Origin: a virus
DNA length: 64,000 nucleotides
Strand: one strand, 5' to 3'
IMG/VR virus record: IMGVR_UViG_3300008114_000042
Coordinates: 34,865 to 98,864 of that record
Shown: in pieces, positions 22,720 through 28,694 of the stretch
How positions within the stretch are numbered: position 1 is the first letter of the stretch
Layout of the letters: every line of letters begins with the position of its first letter
Translations under genes and position numbers: made by a program
The notes under the pieces: model-generated
The model's database searches: none
The model's input: the letters and a program-made list of their open reading frames with translations, nothing else
What the model was told of the DNA's origin: nothing

Positions 22720-22890
22720 ATGAATAACGAGCAAGAGCGTGCGCTATCCGAACTTCGCGCAGCAGCATCAGTAATCCACAAGAACATCGGCGGCAAGGCC
22801 GGTACAAGTGGAGAGAAGATTTACGGGCAGGCATACAATCGTTGCGTTGCTCTTGGAATCAAGCCCAAACTAAGGAAGAAGTACACCTAA
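22720..22890 (+). CDS. 56-residue basic protein, unknown
   Basis: A helical, Lys/Arg-rich protein (ELRAAASVIHKNIGGKAG in the middle). A strong SD and consensus promoter support it. TAATG overlap with the next gene. Confidence 0.55.
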   Translation: MNNEQERALSELRAAASVIHKNIGGKAGTSGEKIYGQAYNRCVALGIKPKLRKKYT

Positions 22891-23123
22891 TGACCACCAC
22901 GCTTGACTGGACATTCGATATCGTCACCCCCGAAAAGGGAGGCAAGTACCACCTTCGTGGAGACTTCCAAGAGACTTGGTGCGGGAAGTATTACGACCTC
23001 ACTTGGAATGGTGAATGGAGGCTCATCGGAGCATACTCCATTGACTCCATCAAGCGCATGGTAGAGCGCCCTGCGGCTAACAGCATGTGCGTCAAGTGTG
23101 CTAAGGTATGGAAGACAACATAG
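22890..23123 (+). CDS. Small Trp/Cys-containing protein
   Basis: A 77-residue protein begun at the ATG overlapping the previous stop. It contains ETWCGKYYDLTWNGEWRLIG and ends with a CVKCAKVW pair. Unknown, possibly zinc-binding. Confidence 0.55.
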   Translation: MTTTLDWTFDIVTPEKGGKYHLRGDFQETWCGKYYDLTWNGEWRLIGAYSIDSIKRMVERPAANSMCVKCAKVWKTT

Positions 23124-23169
23124 ACTTACCTAATATCAGGTAATATCCACAACTACACAAAGGAGTAAT

Positions 23170-23580
23170 ATGAGTAAGGCAGCAAAGATTCTTGCTATCA
23201 TCCTCATCACTTTTGGTGGCGTGTTCACACTCGTAGGAGTTTCTTCCTACCTTACCGTGGGCAACGTCCTCACAGCGCAGGCAATCACGGTTGCCGACGA
23301 TGCTTCCTGTCTCGCAGGAGCAACGGTGAACAACCCACTAGCAGCATGGTGCCAGCAGGATATCATCAACGATCACGCCCTCCATGCCACGAATGGGCTG
23401 TCATACGCACAGATGGACCGTGAGGACCCGCTACGCGAGGTTGCTATGAATGGGTCGGTGCTTCGTGCATCGCTCTTCACTAGCGTTATTGCCTTCGCTC
23501 TCAGCGCCCTCGTGGCTGTGCTTGGAGTGCTCTTCGCCCTCGTTGGCGTGACATTCCTCGTCTACAAGCCGAAGGCGTAG
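23170..23580 (+). CDS. Membrane protein with two TM regions
   Basis: A 136-residue protein. Membrane segments are at about 7-30 (ILAIILITFGGVFTLVGV) and 100-130 (FTSVIAFALSALVAVLGVLF). Between them is an extracytoplasmic loop with two Cys residues. SD AAAGGAG. Host-envelope role is likely; it is distant from lysis genes, so I do not call it a holin. Confidence 0.6.
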   Translation: MSKAAKILAIILITFGGVFTLVGVSSYLTVGNVLTAQAITVADDASCLAGATVNNPLAAWCQQDIINDHALHATNGLSYAQMDREDPLREVAMNGSVLRASLFTSVIAFALSALVAVLGVLFALVGVTFLVYKPKA

Positions 23581-23616
23581 GCAAACTACCTGAGCATGTA
23601 GTCAAACTGCTCCCGC

Positions 23617-23700
23617 AGGGGAATATCGGCGCTGTCTTATAAACAGTGGATAATAATGCCGTAGCGGTCCAGTTGGGTTCAATTCCCATTTCCCCTACCA
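23617..23700 (+). tRNA. Aberrant tRNA-like gene, anticodon UAU if read as Ile
   Basis: A perfect 7-bp acceptor stem (AGGGGAA / TTCCCCT), encoded ACCA tail, T-arm with TTCAATT loop, and a 5-bp anticodon-like stem around CTTATAA. Only 7 nt lie between acceptor and anticodon stem, so there is no D-arm, and the variable region is 25 nt. Either a degenerate tRNA or a tRNA-mimic. Confidence 0.45.
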
Positions 23701-23701
23701 A

Positions 23702-23774
23702 GCCCCCGTAGTTCAGCAGATAGAACAGCGGATTTCTACTCCGTAGGTCGTGGGTGCAATTCCTACCGGGGGTA
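23702..23774 (+). tRNA. tRNA-Arg (UCU)
   Basis: Canonical cloverleaf: acceptor GCCCCCG / CGGGGGT, D-arm, anticodon loop TTTCTAC giving TCT, T-loop TGCAATT. It starts one base after the preceding tRNA-like gene. Confidence 0.85.
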
Positions 23775-23788
23775 CAAAAATATTGTGG

Positions 23789-23825
23789 TATAATACTTGA
23801 CTACAACGACCAAACCTGTTATACT
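23789..23825 (+). promoter_or_regulatory. Tandem promoters inside the tRNA cluster
   Basis: TGGTATAAT with the hexamer at 23789-23794, and a full promoter TTGACT (23797-23802) / TATACT (23820-23825) with a 17-bp spacer. They drive the 23832-24015 transcript containing tRNA-Trp. Confidence 0.7.
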
Positions 23826-23831
23826 TTACAC

Positions 23832-23943
23832 ATAACACAATAGCGAGTTCGATGGGACATAGGGACTTGTGAGGATATGTGCCTCAATAAAAACCATCCC
23901 TCCCCATCCCCTGTTGATAGTCAGGGAAAACAAAACTATCCGG
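23832..23943 (+). other. Transcribed non-coding stretch before tRNA-Trp
   Basis: About 110 nt from the predicted start to tRNA-Trp with no coding frame of note. It holds GATGGG...CCATC pairing and a GATAGT / ACTATC hairpin near 23914-23938. It may be a tRNA leader or a small RNA. Confidence 0.35.
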
Positions 23944-24015
23944 TAGGGAGAGCCAATGGATAGGCACTTTGTCTCCAAAACAAAGCAAAACAGGGTTCGA
24001 CTCCCTGCTCCCTTG
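23944..24015 (+). tRNA. tRNA-Trp (CCA)
   Basis: Acceptor TAGGGAG / CTCCCTT (end pair T-T), short D-stem GCC / GGC, anticodon stem TTTGT / ACAAA with loop CTCCAAA, T-arm CAGGG-TTCGACT-CCCTG. Confidence 0.78.
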
Positions 24016-24042
24016 CAAAAGATTCCAAAGTGTGGTATAAGC

Positions 24043-24113
24043 GCTCCCTTAAGTTAATAGTAAACTGGTAGTTTTACACACTACTCACGGCGGGGCGGTA
24101 CCGTCAGGGAGTA
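24043..24113 (+). tRNA. tRNA-Val (UAC) with atypical T-loop
   Basis: Acceptor GCTCCCT / AGGGAGT, D-arm AGTT-AATAGTA-AACT and anticodon stem GTAGT / ACTAC with loop TTTACAC are good. The T-loop position reads GGCGGTA rather than the usual TTCRANN, so function is uncertain. Confidence 0.55.
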
Positions 24114-24119
24114 CGCACA

Positions 24120-24186
24120 ATGCTCTAGTTGGTACGGCGGGGTCCTCATAAGTCCCCTAGCCTTAGGTTCGAATCCTGATAGAGCA
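24120..24186 (+). tRNA. tRNA-Met (CAU) with reduced D-arm
   Basis: Perfect acceptor TGCTCTA / TAGAGCA, T-arm with TTCGAAT loop, anticodon loop CTCATAA on a stem with one T-T mismatch. Only 11 nt separate acceptor and anticodon stems, too few for a normal D-arm. CAU could also be an Ile2 type. Confidence 0.55.
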
Positions 24187-24221
24187 ACGGTTTCCAAGTA
24201 GCGAGCGCTTTGGAAGTGTGG

Positions 24222-24227
24222 TATAAT
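24222..24227 (+). promoter_or_regulatory. Leaderless promoter of an HNH gene in the tRNA cluster
   Basis: Extended -10 TGGTATAAT; ATG 24233 is 5 nt downstream. Confidence 0.65.
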
Positions 24228-24232
24228 GGAGT

Positions 24233-24655
24233 ATGAAAATTTGTGGAACCTGTAAAGAAGAAAAGCCAATTAGCGAGTTCTCCCTCAAAAAGGGAAAGCC
24301 CCAGTACAACTGTAAAGAATGTCATTCAAAGTATAGAAAAGCACACTACGAAAACAATAAGCAAAAATACATAGACAAGGCTGCTAAGAACAAGAAAGCA
24401 TATGCCAGAGAGTATTACGACTGGCTAAGTGGCAAATGTTGCGCTGACTGCGGGACGACAGACATAAGAGTCTTGGAACAGGACCATCTCAAAGATAAAA
24501 AGTTTAATATCTCTTTGCTAATAGGGAGGGTGAGACTCTCTACGATGATGGAAGAATTGAATAAGTGTGAAATCGTGTGCGCCAACTGCCATATCATCCG
24601 TACCGGAGAAAGGGCGGGGTGGCTGAAACAAGAATACTACGCGAATATAGTTTAG
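24233..24655 (+). CDS. HNH endonuclease within the tRNA cluster
   Basis: A 140-residue protein with an N-terminal zinc ribbon (CGTCKEEKPISEF, CKECHSKYRK), a CCADCG pair and the HNH helix region EQDHLKDKKFNIS plus CANCHIIRTG. It resembles small phage HNH proteins of the Endo VII-like group. Its last 15 nt are also the 5' end of tRNA-Gly, so gene and tRNA cannot be separated without changing one of them. Confidence 0.82.
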   Translation: MKICGTCKEEKPISEFSLKKGKPQYNCKECHSKYRKAHYENNKQKYIDKAAKNKKAYAREYYDWLSGKCCADCGTTDIRVLEQDHLKDKKFNISLLIGRVRLSTMMEELNKCEIVCANCHIIRTGERAGWLKQEYYANIV

Positions 24656-24711
24656 AGGTAGAACCAGTGATTTCCAATCATTCAGCCGGGGTTCGATTCC
24701 CCGTATTCGCT
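24641..24711 (+). tRNA. tRNA-Gly (UCC)
   Basis: Acceptor GCGAATA / TATTCGC, anticodon stem AGTGA / TCATT with loop TTTCCAA, T-arm CGGGG-TTCGATT-CCCCG. It overlaps the HNH stop region by 15 nt. Confidence 0.85.
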
Positions 24712-24746
24712 CGCAAGGTATGGCTCAGTAATGTGAGGTGACGATG

Positions 24747-24778
24747 TTGATGCCTATGTCGCACATAGAGACATCGAA
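24747..24778 (+). ncRNA. Nested hairpin after tRNA-Gly
   Basis: CGATGT...ACATCG encloses CTATGT-CGC-ACATAG, giving two stacked 6-bp stems. The surrounding 24712-24840 has no gene. It may be a processing or stability element of the tRNA transcript. Confidence 0.4.
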
Positions 24779-24840
24779 ACAATATCATTATTCATCCCCA
24801 GCCACGCACCTACCAAGGGTTGCCGCCCGAGGGTAGAGAG

Positions 24841-24867
24841 GGGGAGAGGTCGGCAAAGCCTCTCCCC
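24841..24867 (+). terminator. Intrinsic terminator of the tRNA-Gly transcript
   Basis: Perfect 9-bp arms GGGGAGAGG / CCTCTCCCC around a 9-nt loop, followed by TTCATAAT. Confidence 0.7.
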
Positions 24868-24880
24868 TTCATAATAATGG

Positions 24881-24886
24881 TATAAT
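24881..24886 (+). promoter_or_regulatory. Leaderless promoter
   Basis: Extended -10 TGGTATAAT right after the terminator; ATG 24893 is 6 nt downstream. Confidence 0.65.
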
Positions 24887-24892
24887 AACTCT

Positions 24893-24979
24893 ATGTGGTG
24901 TGACGTACATCGACAGAAATTTGATTTAGATGAGAATGGATGGCCTACATGCGAGGACAAGGAGAAAGAGAAGGACTAA
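24893..24979 (+). CDS. 28-residue leaderless acidic peptide
   Basis: MWCDVHRQKFDLDENGWPTC followed by a Lys/Glu tail. Two Cys and one His could bind a metal. The promoter gap fits the leaderless pattern. It overlaps the next frame, which reads the same DNA for a membrane peptide. Confidence 0.45.
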   Translation: MWCDVHRQKFDLDENGWPTCEDKEKEKD

Positions 24980-25148
24980 GAAAGTCCTTGCCCTATCTCT
25001 TGTTCTGGTTGCTGTGTGGGGGATGATACATTACCGTGTCGTCCCAGTTATGTACTACAATATTCTATGTTTCTTTGATACGGAATACAACGCAATGAGG
25101 ACCGATGCAGGACACCAAGAATGTTTGGAGTCCTATCACGAGCGATAA
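24930..25148 (+). CDS. Small membrane protein
   Basis: A 72-residue protein with a very basic N-terminus (ARTRRKRRTKK), one membrane helix (VLALSLVLVAVWGMIHY) and a soluble C-terminus. It overlaps the leaderless peptide out of frame. Its stop enters the terminator stem. Confidence 0.5.
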   Translation: MRMDGLHARTRRKRRTKKVLALSLVLVAVWGMIHYRVVPVMYYNILCFFDTEYNAMRTDAGHQECLESYHER

Positions 25149-25179
25149 GGGGCGGGACGGATCAGACCTCCTGCCCTTT
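25147..25179 (+). terminator. Intrinsic terminator
   Basis: Arms 25147-25157 and 25169-25179 (AAGGGGCGGGA / TCCTGCCCTTT) pair over 11 bp with two G-U pairs, followed by a T-containing tail. Confidence 0.6.
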
Positions 25180-25200
25180 GTCTATACCTCAATATTCAAG

Positions 25201-25284
25201 GGAAGATTGGCAGAGTGGCTAATGCAGCGGCTTGCTAAGCCGTAGGTCCGTAAGGGTCCGTAGGTTCGAATCCTACATCTTCCT
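25201..25284 (+). tRNA. tRNA-Ser (GCU)
   Basis: Acceptor GGAAGAT / ATCTTCC, anticodon loop TTGCTAA, long class II variable arm, T-loop TTCGAAT. Confidence 0.88.
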
Positions 25285-25303
25285 CTGTGGTTTAAAAGTG
25301 TGA

Positions 25304-25309
25304 TACAAT
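25304..25309 (+). promoter_or_regulatory. Extended -10 promoter before tRNA-Glu
   Basis: TGATACAAT motif, third copy in the window. It precedes a GCAGGG / CCCTGC hairpin (25335-25359) and the Glu/Leu tRNA pair. Confidence 0.4.
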
Positions 25310-25362
25310 TGAACTGGCCTGAAACCAGTCAACGCAGGGGACCGCAATGGTTGCCCTGCCAA

Positions 25363-25435
25363 GGTCCGTTAGAGTAGCGGTAATCTCGCTTCCCTCTCAA
25401 GGAAGAGAACAGGGGTTCAAATCCCCTACGGACTA
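25363..25435 (+). tRNA. tRNA-Glu (CUC)
   Basis: Acceptor GGTCCGT / ACGGACT, D-stem GAG / CTC, anticodon stem CTTCC / GGAAG with loop CTCTCAA, T-loop TTCAAAT. Confidence 0.85.
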
Positions 25436-25440
25436 CGCAA

Positions 25441-25521
25441 GGCCTAATGGTGGAACGGTATACACGCACGACTCAAAATCGTGTGCTTTGCGGCATGTGG
25501 GTTCGAATCCCACTTGGGCTA
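25441..25521 (+). tRNA. tRNA-Leu (CAA)
   Basis: Acceptor GGCCTAA / TTGGGCT with wobble pairs, anticodon stem CACGA / TCGTG with loop CTCAAAA, long variable arm, T-loop TTCGAAT. Only 5 nt after tRNA-Glu. Confidence 0.85.
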
Positions 25522-25574
25522 CAAATGAGAGCATCTTGTGATGCGAATAAAAGCATTCCGTAAGGTCGGAGTGC

Positions 25575-25580
25575 TATACT
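25575..25580 (+). promoter_or_regulatory. Promoter of the surface-protein gene
   Basis: Extended -10 TGCTATACT without a clear -35; the leader carries CCAAGGAGAAA. Confidence 0.5.
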
Positions 25581-25613
25581 TAGAAGAATGCGCAACCAAT
25601 CCAAGGAGAAATA

Positions 25614-26177
25614 ATGAAGAAGACTCTATCAGCACTAGGACTAAGTTCAATCGGATTAATCGCTGTTACGGCTACCGCACCAGCCTTCGCTACCCCGTCA
25701 GAGATGGTAACCGTCTGCCACGTTACTCCCGGCAATTCGGTAACGCTGACTATCCCAGAGGATCAGGCCAATGGTCACCTAACAGGCAAGGCAGCAGGAC
25801 ACGACCTGAACGGCCCTGTAGAGGACTATCTTGGTGAGTGCAAGCCTACCCCTACGCCTACACCAACACCTACCCCAACACCTACTCCAACCCCAACGGA
25901 GACATCTACACCAACACCAGAACCAACGCCAGAGGCTACTTCGGTGAACCCGGAGGCGGCTCTACCGCTGGAAGTTCTTCCTGCCACTATTGCTGATCCC
26001 ATCATGGTCAATATACCTCAGAAGGCAACCTTACCAGTAGAGGTTAATGCTGGTGGCGGGGGTAGTCAGGATGAAGGCCCATCACCATTAACACTAGTAG
26101 GACTACTACTAATGTCTGCTGGTGTGGTAACCGCAACATTCTCCGGTATCCAGATGCTTGCTAAGCGTGGAATCTAA
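25614..26177 (+). CDS. Secreted, membrane-anchored Pro-Thr-rich surface protein
   Basis: A 187-residue protein. Signal peptide about 1-26 (LGLSSIGLIAVTATAPAFA). Residues 32-76 form a small domain bounded by Cys (VCHVTPGNSVTLTIPED ... GEC), like extracellular CH-type domains. Then a PT-repeat linker (about 79-110) and a C-terminal membrane helix LTLVGLLLMSAGVVTA with a basic tail. It should sit outside the host membrane, as a superinfection-exclusion or adhesion protein might. Confidence 0.72.
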   Translation: MKKTLSALGLSSIGLIAVTATAPAFATPSEMVTVCHVTPGNSVTLTIPEDQANGHLTGKAAGHDLNGPVEDYLGECKPTPTPTPTPTPTPTPTPTETSTPTPEPTPEATSVNPEAALPLEVLPATIADPIMVNIPQKATLPVEVNAGGGGSQDEGPSPLTLVGLLLMSAGVVTATFSGIQMLAKRGI

Positions 26178-26195
26178 ATAAACCAAAGGATAGGA

Positions 26196-26221
26196 GGGGC
26201 AGGGACTTGACAACCTGCCCC
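26196..26221 (+). terminator. Terminator hairpin with a -35 box in its loop
   Basis: 8-bp arms GGGGCAGG / CCTGCCCC, followed by TTCTTCCT. The 10-nt loop carries the TTGACA of the next promoter. Confidence 0.6.
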
Positions 26222-26236
26222 TTCTTCCTGTATAAT
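26207..26236 (+). promoter_or_regulatory. Consensus promoter for the small-gene operon
   Basis: TTGACA at 26207-26212 and TATAAT at 26231-26236, spacer 18 bp. AAAGGAG and ATG 26266 follow. Confidence 0.78.
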
Positions 26237-26265
26237 AGAGACACGTTGAACAAAGGAGAAGCACT

Positions 26266-26397
26266 ATGCGGGACTTTTCTCTCACAGAGGAATGGCTAAG
26301 CAAGTTCATTAAGGACACTAATCAAGAAATCATTCTTCTTTATGGAAAGATTACAGACCTAGAAAAGAAGGTAGAGCATTTTGCCTCCAAGAAGTAA
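26266..26397 (+). CDS. 43-residue coiled-coil-like protein
   Basis: Helical throughout (WLSKFIKDTNQEIILLYGKI, then TDLEKKVEHF). Strong promoter and SD. Unknown role. Confidence 0.55.
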   Translation: MRDFSLTEEWLSKFIKDTNQEIILLYGKITDLEKKVEHFASKK

Positions 26398-26575
26398 GCG
26401 AGCCCCGGTAGTCAAGGATGGTGGGATGTTCGTCCCCACTCCCGATGTTCAACTAACCAGAAAGTCTGGTTGGTGTATGGAGTTCCCAGCGGCGCATGAT
26501 AGATGTCCTTATCAACTTCTTTCGGGCAAGTGTGGGTGTGACTGCGGTCATCCCCATTACAAAGGAAATAAGTAA
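26381..26575 (+). CDS. Small Cys/His-rich protein
   Basis: Up to 64 residues with HDRCPYQLLSGKCGCDCGH near the C-terminus, a variant of the C...CxC knuckle family seen elsewhere in the window. Start uncertain: TTG 26381 overlaps the previous gene; ATG 26426 is the alternative. Confidence 0.5.
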   Translation: MPPRSKRAPVVKDGGMFVPTPDVQLTRKSGWCMEFPAAHDRCPYQLLSGKCGCDCGHPHYKGNK

Positions 26576-26676
26576 TGTCTGTTTCAACTCTAAAAATGTG
26601 CTCTTGTAAGTGTAACAAATCCAAATCAGATAATCTAATGATAGAATTCCTACGAAAGAGAAAAACTAATGCCTAA
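26575..26676 (+). CDS. 33-residue Cys/Lys-rich peptide
   Basis: MSVSTLKMCSCKCNKSKSDN then a basic tail. CSCKC could bind metal. TAATG coupling at its start and overlap with the next gene at its end. Confidence 0.4.
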   Translation: MSVSTLKMCSCKCNKSKSDNLMIEFLRKRKTNA

Positions 26677-26875
26677 TGCCGAAACATCAAAGCGCACCTT
26701 CTACACTACACCCGCTCGCTTCTGCGAGGATGCTCTTGCCATTATGGGCGAGGTATACGGAATCGGAGAAGACAGCGAGCAGCACCCTGAGGACGTTTTT
26801 GTCAACCTTAGTGTTGTTATGCAGATAATGAGTCTCAATACTACCAAAATTATGAATGCCTATTGGAGGCGTTGA
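26669..26875 (+). CDS. Small protein, unknown
   Basis: A 68-residue protein (KRTFYTTPARFCEDALAIMG) that looks helical. TGATG coupling to the following zinc-ribbon gene. Confidence 0.5.
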   Translation: MPNAETSKRTFYTTPARFCEDALAIMGEVYGIGEDSEQHPEDVFVNLSVVMQIMSLNTTKIMNAYWRR

Positions 26876-27054
26876 TGCCCAACTACAGTTATGTGTGTGC
26901 CTATTGTGGGCCAGCAAACATCTTTCAGCAGATAACGGAGAAGCCCTTGACTTCCTGCCCGGAATGCGGCAAACTAGGGTTTAGGAAGTTGTTCACCGCC
27001 CCCGCTATTTCCTTTAAGGGAAGCGGTTTCGCAAGTAACGATAAGGGGAAGTAG
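26875..27054 (+). CDS. FmdB-type zinc ribbon protein
   Basis: A 59-residue protein starting MPNYSYVCAYCG, with SCPECGKLGFRKLF and ending FKGSGF, which is the layout of FmdB-family putative regulatory zinc ribbons. Start chosen at the ATG overlapping the previous stop. Confidence 0.7.
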   Translation: MPNYSYVCAYCGPANIFQQITEKPLTSCPECGKLGFRKLFTAPAISFKGSGFASNDKGK

Positions 27055-27383
27055 TGAGATATTTTATGGCTGATCCCGACAATAAGGAAAGATTGCTTAA
27101 GGTTCCTCACCGGGTAGTTATTGAAATCCAGAAAGACTACGCCGTTCAGACGTTTGAGGAAATGAAAAGAGTAGAGTCTTTTGCCTACATCAATGCCTGC
27201 ATCTCAGCAGGAGAGCGGATCATGGACTATGCTGATGAGTCTGAAATGGCTAAGGACTATTCTAACTACAAAGTCATCGATGGTATGAGATACATCGAAG
27301 TCAGCACAGCGGTACAGTGTGCGCTTGTCCCAATTTCCACTATGCTTGGTGGGAAGGACGATGAGAGGACGGATGATGACTGA
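27054..27383 (+). CDS. Helical protein, unknown
   Basis: A 109-residue protein started at GTG 27054 overlapping the previous TAG. Central EEMKRVESFAYINACISAGE suggests a helical bundle. No motif recognised. Confidence 0.5.
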   Translation: MRYFMADPDNKERLLKVPHRVVIEIQKDYAVQTFEEMKRVESFAYINACISAGERIMDYADESEMAKDYSNYKVIDGMRYIEVSTAVQCALVPISTMLGGKDDERTDDD

Positions 27384-27513
27384 CCACGAACCGATGTGCC
27401 CGTGCAACAATGCCGACGAGCGCGGCTGCTTCCTCATCAGCGCCAACACTGGCAAGTGCGTGTCCTGCGTGTGTGGAGACAAGATGGACACGGCTCTAGG
27501 CGGTGAGCGATGA
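27376..27513 (+). CDS. Small Cys-rich protein, first of a GC-rich trio
   Basis: A 45-residue protein with HEPMCPCNNADERGC and CVSCVCG, six or more Cys. From here to 28033 base composition is clearly more GC-rich than around it. ATG 27373 is an equally good start. GTGA-like overlap with the next gene. Confidence 0.55.
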   Translation: MTDHEPMCPCNNADERGCFLISANTGKCVSCVCGDKMDTALGGER

Positions 27514-27764
27514 CTCACGACCCGCTGTGCACCACGGTACTGAATACCGAGATGAGCGAAGCGTTCTGTGACTGCGCCCTGATCGCCCGTGTCCGCGAGG
27601 ACGAGCGGAAGCATGAGATTCCCACCACGCTCTCCTACGCCGCTGGCCTGTCCGCTGCGCGGGAAGCAGTGGTTGAAGTCCATCGCAAGTGGGGATACCC
27701 GCAGCAACTCATCGACAGCAACGTAATCATCGCCGCTATCGACGCATTAAAGGAGGAGTCATGA
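27510..27764 (+). CDS. Small protein with HDPLC...CxC and VREDER motifs
   Basis: An 84-residue protein. Its N-terminal HDPLCTTVLNTEMSEAFCDC and VREDERK are shared with the C-terminal half of the 30288 protein. The C-terminus is a helical domain (GLSAAREAVVEVHRKWG). High GC third positions suggest transfer from a higher-GC phage. Confidence 0.6.
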   Translation: MTHDPLCTTVLNTEMSEAFCDCALIARVREDERKHEIPTTLSYAAGLSAAREAVVEVHRKWGYPQQLIDSNVIIAAIDALKEES

Positions 27765-28033
27765 GCATCCAGCGGTGGCGCATCGACACAAGCGGGAGCG
27801 AGTACGTCACTTACGCCGATTACGTCGCTGCCCTAGCCGACGCTGAACAGCGAATGGAACGAATCACCCGTGAGGACGACAACCGGGCGCTGTGGGACAA
27901 CCGCCAGTGGAACGCCGCGCTGGACGCTGTGCGGAAAGCGGTTGTCGCTACGGATGCTCCATGCAGCGGCCTGTGTGAGTGCATACCGCACGCCCTCGCC
28001 GCTATTGACGAACTCGCCCGAGAAGGAGAATAA
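27761..28033 (+). CDS. SIQRW-family small protein
   Basis: A 90-residue protein beginning MSIQRWRIDTSGSEYVTYAD, then a helical part with CSGLCEC near the end. The N-terminal module recurs at 30288 and as a stub at 22385. A perfect AAGGAGG site precedes the ATG and it overlaps the previous gene by ATGA. Confidence 0.6.
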   Translation: MSIQRWRIDTSGSEYVTYADYVAALADAEQRMERITREDDNRALWDNRQWNAALDAVRKAVVATDAPCSGLCECIPHALAAIDELAREGE

Positions 28034-28036
28034 CTA

Positions 28037-28393
28037 ATGAAGCGACTACTCATCACGGGTTCACGAACGTGGACAGACTACGCAGTGATCTATACTGCCC
28101 TACTTGAATACCAGAAGAAGGTAAATGAGTCCATCACTGTTGTCCACGGTGGTGCTCGTGGTGCTGACTACCTTGCTCACACGGCAGCAAAGCGACTACT
28201 TCTCTTTACTGAGCCGCACGGGGCAAAGTGGGAAGACTTTGGTAGCGCCGCAGGACCCATCAGAAACAGGGAAATGGTGGAGTCAGACATAGATGTCTGC
28301 TTCGCTTTCATTCGCAAGAACAGCAAGGGAGCAACTGGCTGCGCACGCATGGCTGAGCAGGCAGGGATTCCCACAACCTATTGGAGAGAATAA
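28037..28393 (+). CDS. SLOG/DUF2493 (YspA-like) nucleotide-binding protein
   Basis: A 118-residue Rossmann-like protein: KRLLITGSRTWTDY at the start, VVHGGARGADYLAHTAAK as the nucleotide-binding loop, and AGPIRNREMVESDIDVCFAF. These are the signature elements of DUF2493/SLOG proteins, proposed to bind nucleotide-derived ligands. Ligand unknown. Confidence 0.8.
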   Translation: MKRLLITGSRTWTDYAVIYTALLEYQKKVNESITVVHGGARGADYLAHTAAKRLLLFTEPHGAKWEDFGSAAGPIRNREMVESDIDVCFAFIRKNSKGATGCARMAEQAGIPTTYWRE

Positions 28394-28626
28394 TGAGAAG
28401 CGATATTGACTATGATTTTGACGAGGCACTCGGTGCCCTGCGCGATGCGGAGGCTGCTGTTGAGCGTGCTCGCTACACCTATAAGGATAGCGCACCAGAG
28501 CCCATCGACCCCAAGGACATAGAGCAGGCTATTGACAGATGTGTAGAGAACTACACAAAGATGCGTGATCGTCAGCCCACTACCGCTGAACTTGCTGATG
28601 CTATTCTGAGTGCTGTGGCCTTCTAA
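28393..28626 (+). CDS. Acidic helical protein, unknown
   Basis: A 77-residue protein, helical and acidic (FDEALGALRDAEAAVERARY), begun at the ATG of a TAATG overlap. Unknown. Confidence 0.5.
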   Translation: MRSDIDYDFDEALGALRDAEAAVERARYTYKDSAPEPIDPKDIEQAIDRCVENYTKMRDRQPTTAELADAILSAVAF

Positions 28627-28655
28627 AATATAATTCCTTTTTAAACTGTTCGTGC

Positions 28656-28661
28656 TATAAT
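28656..28661 (+). promoter_or_regulatory. Promoter of the 28695 gene
   Basis: Extended -10 TGCTATAAT. A T-run upstream and a GGGAG site downstream of it. Confidence 0.6.
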
Positions 28662-28694
28662 GCAAACGAAAATTAGTTTTTGGGAGTGAGCAGC

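Noticed and set aside
23170-23580. Membrane protein as a holin
   Set aside because: It lies far from the lysins and has a long external loop; the 50719 protein is the better candidate.
24036-24041. TATAAG before tRNA-Val as a promoter
   Set aside because: It is only one base from the mature tRNA 5' end, too close for a normal start.
25850-25930. Tandem CCTACACCAACA-like repeat as a CRISPR or minisatellite
   Set aside because: It is in frame and encodes the Pro-Thr linker of the surface protein.
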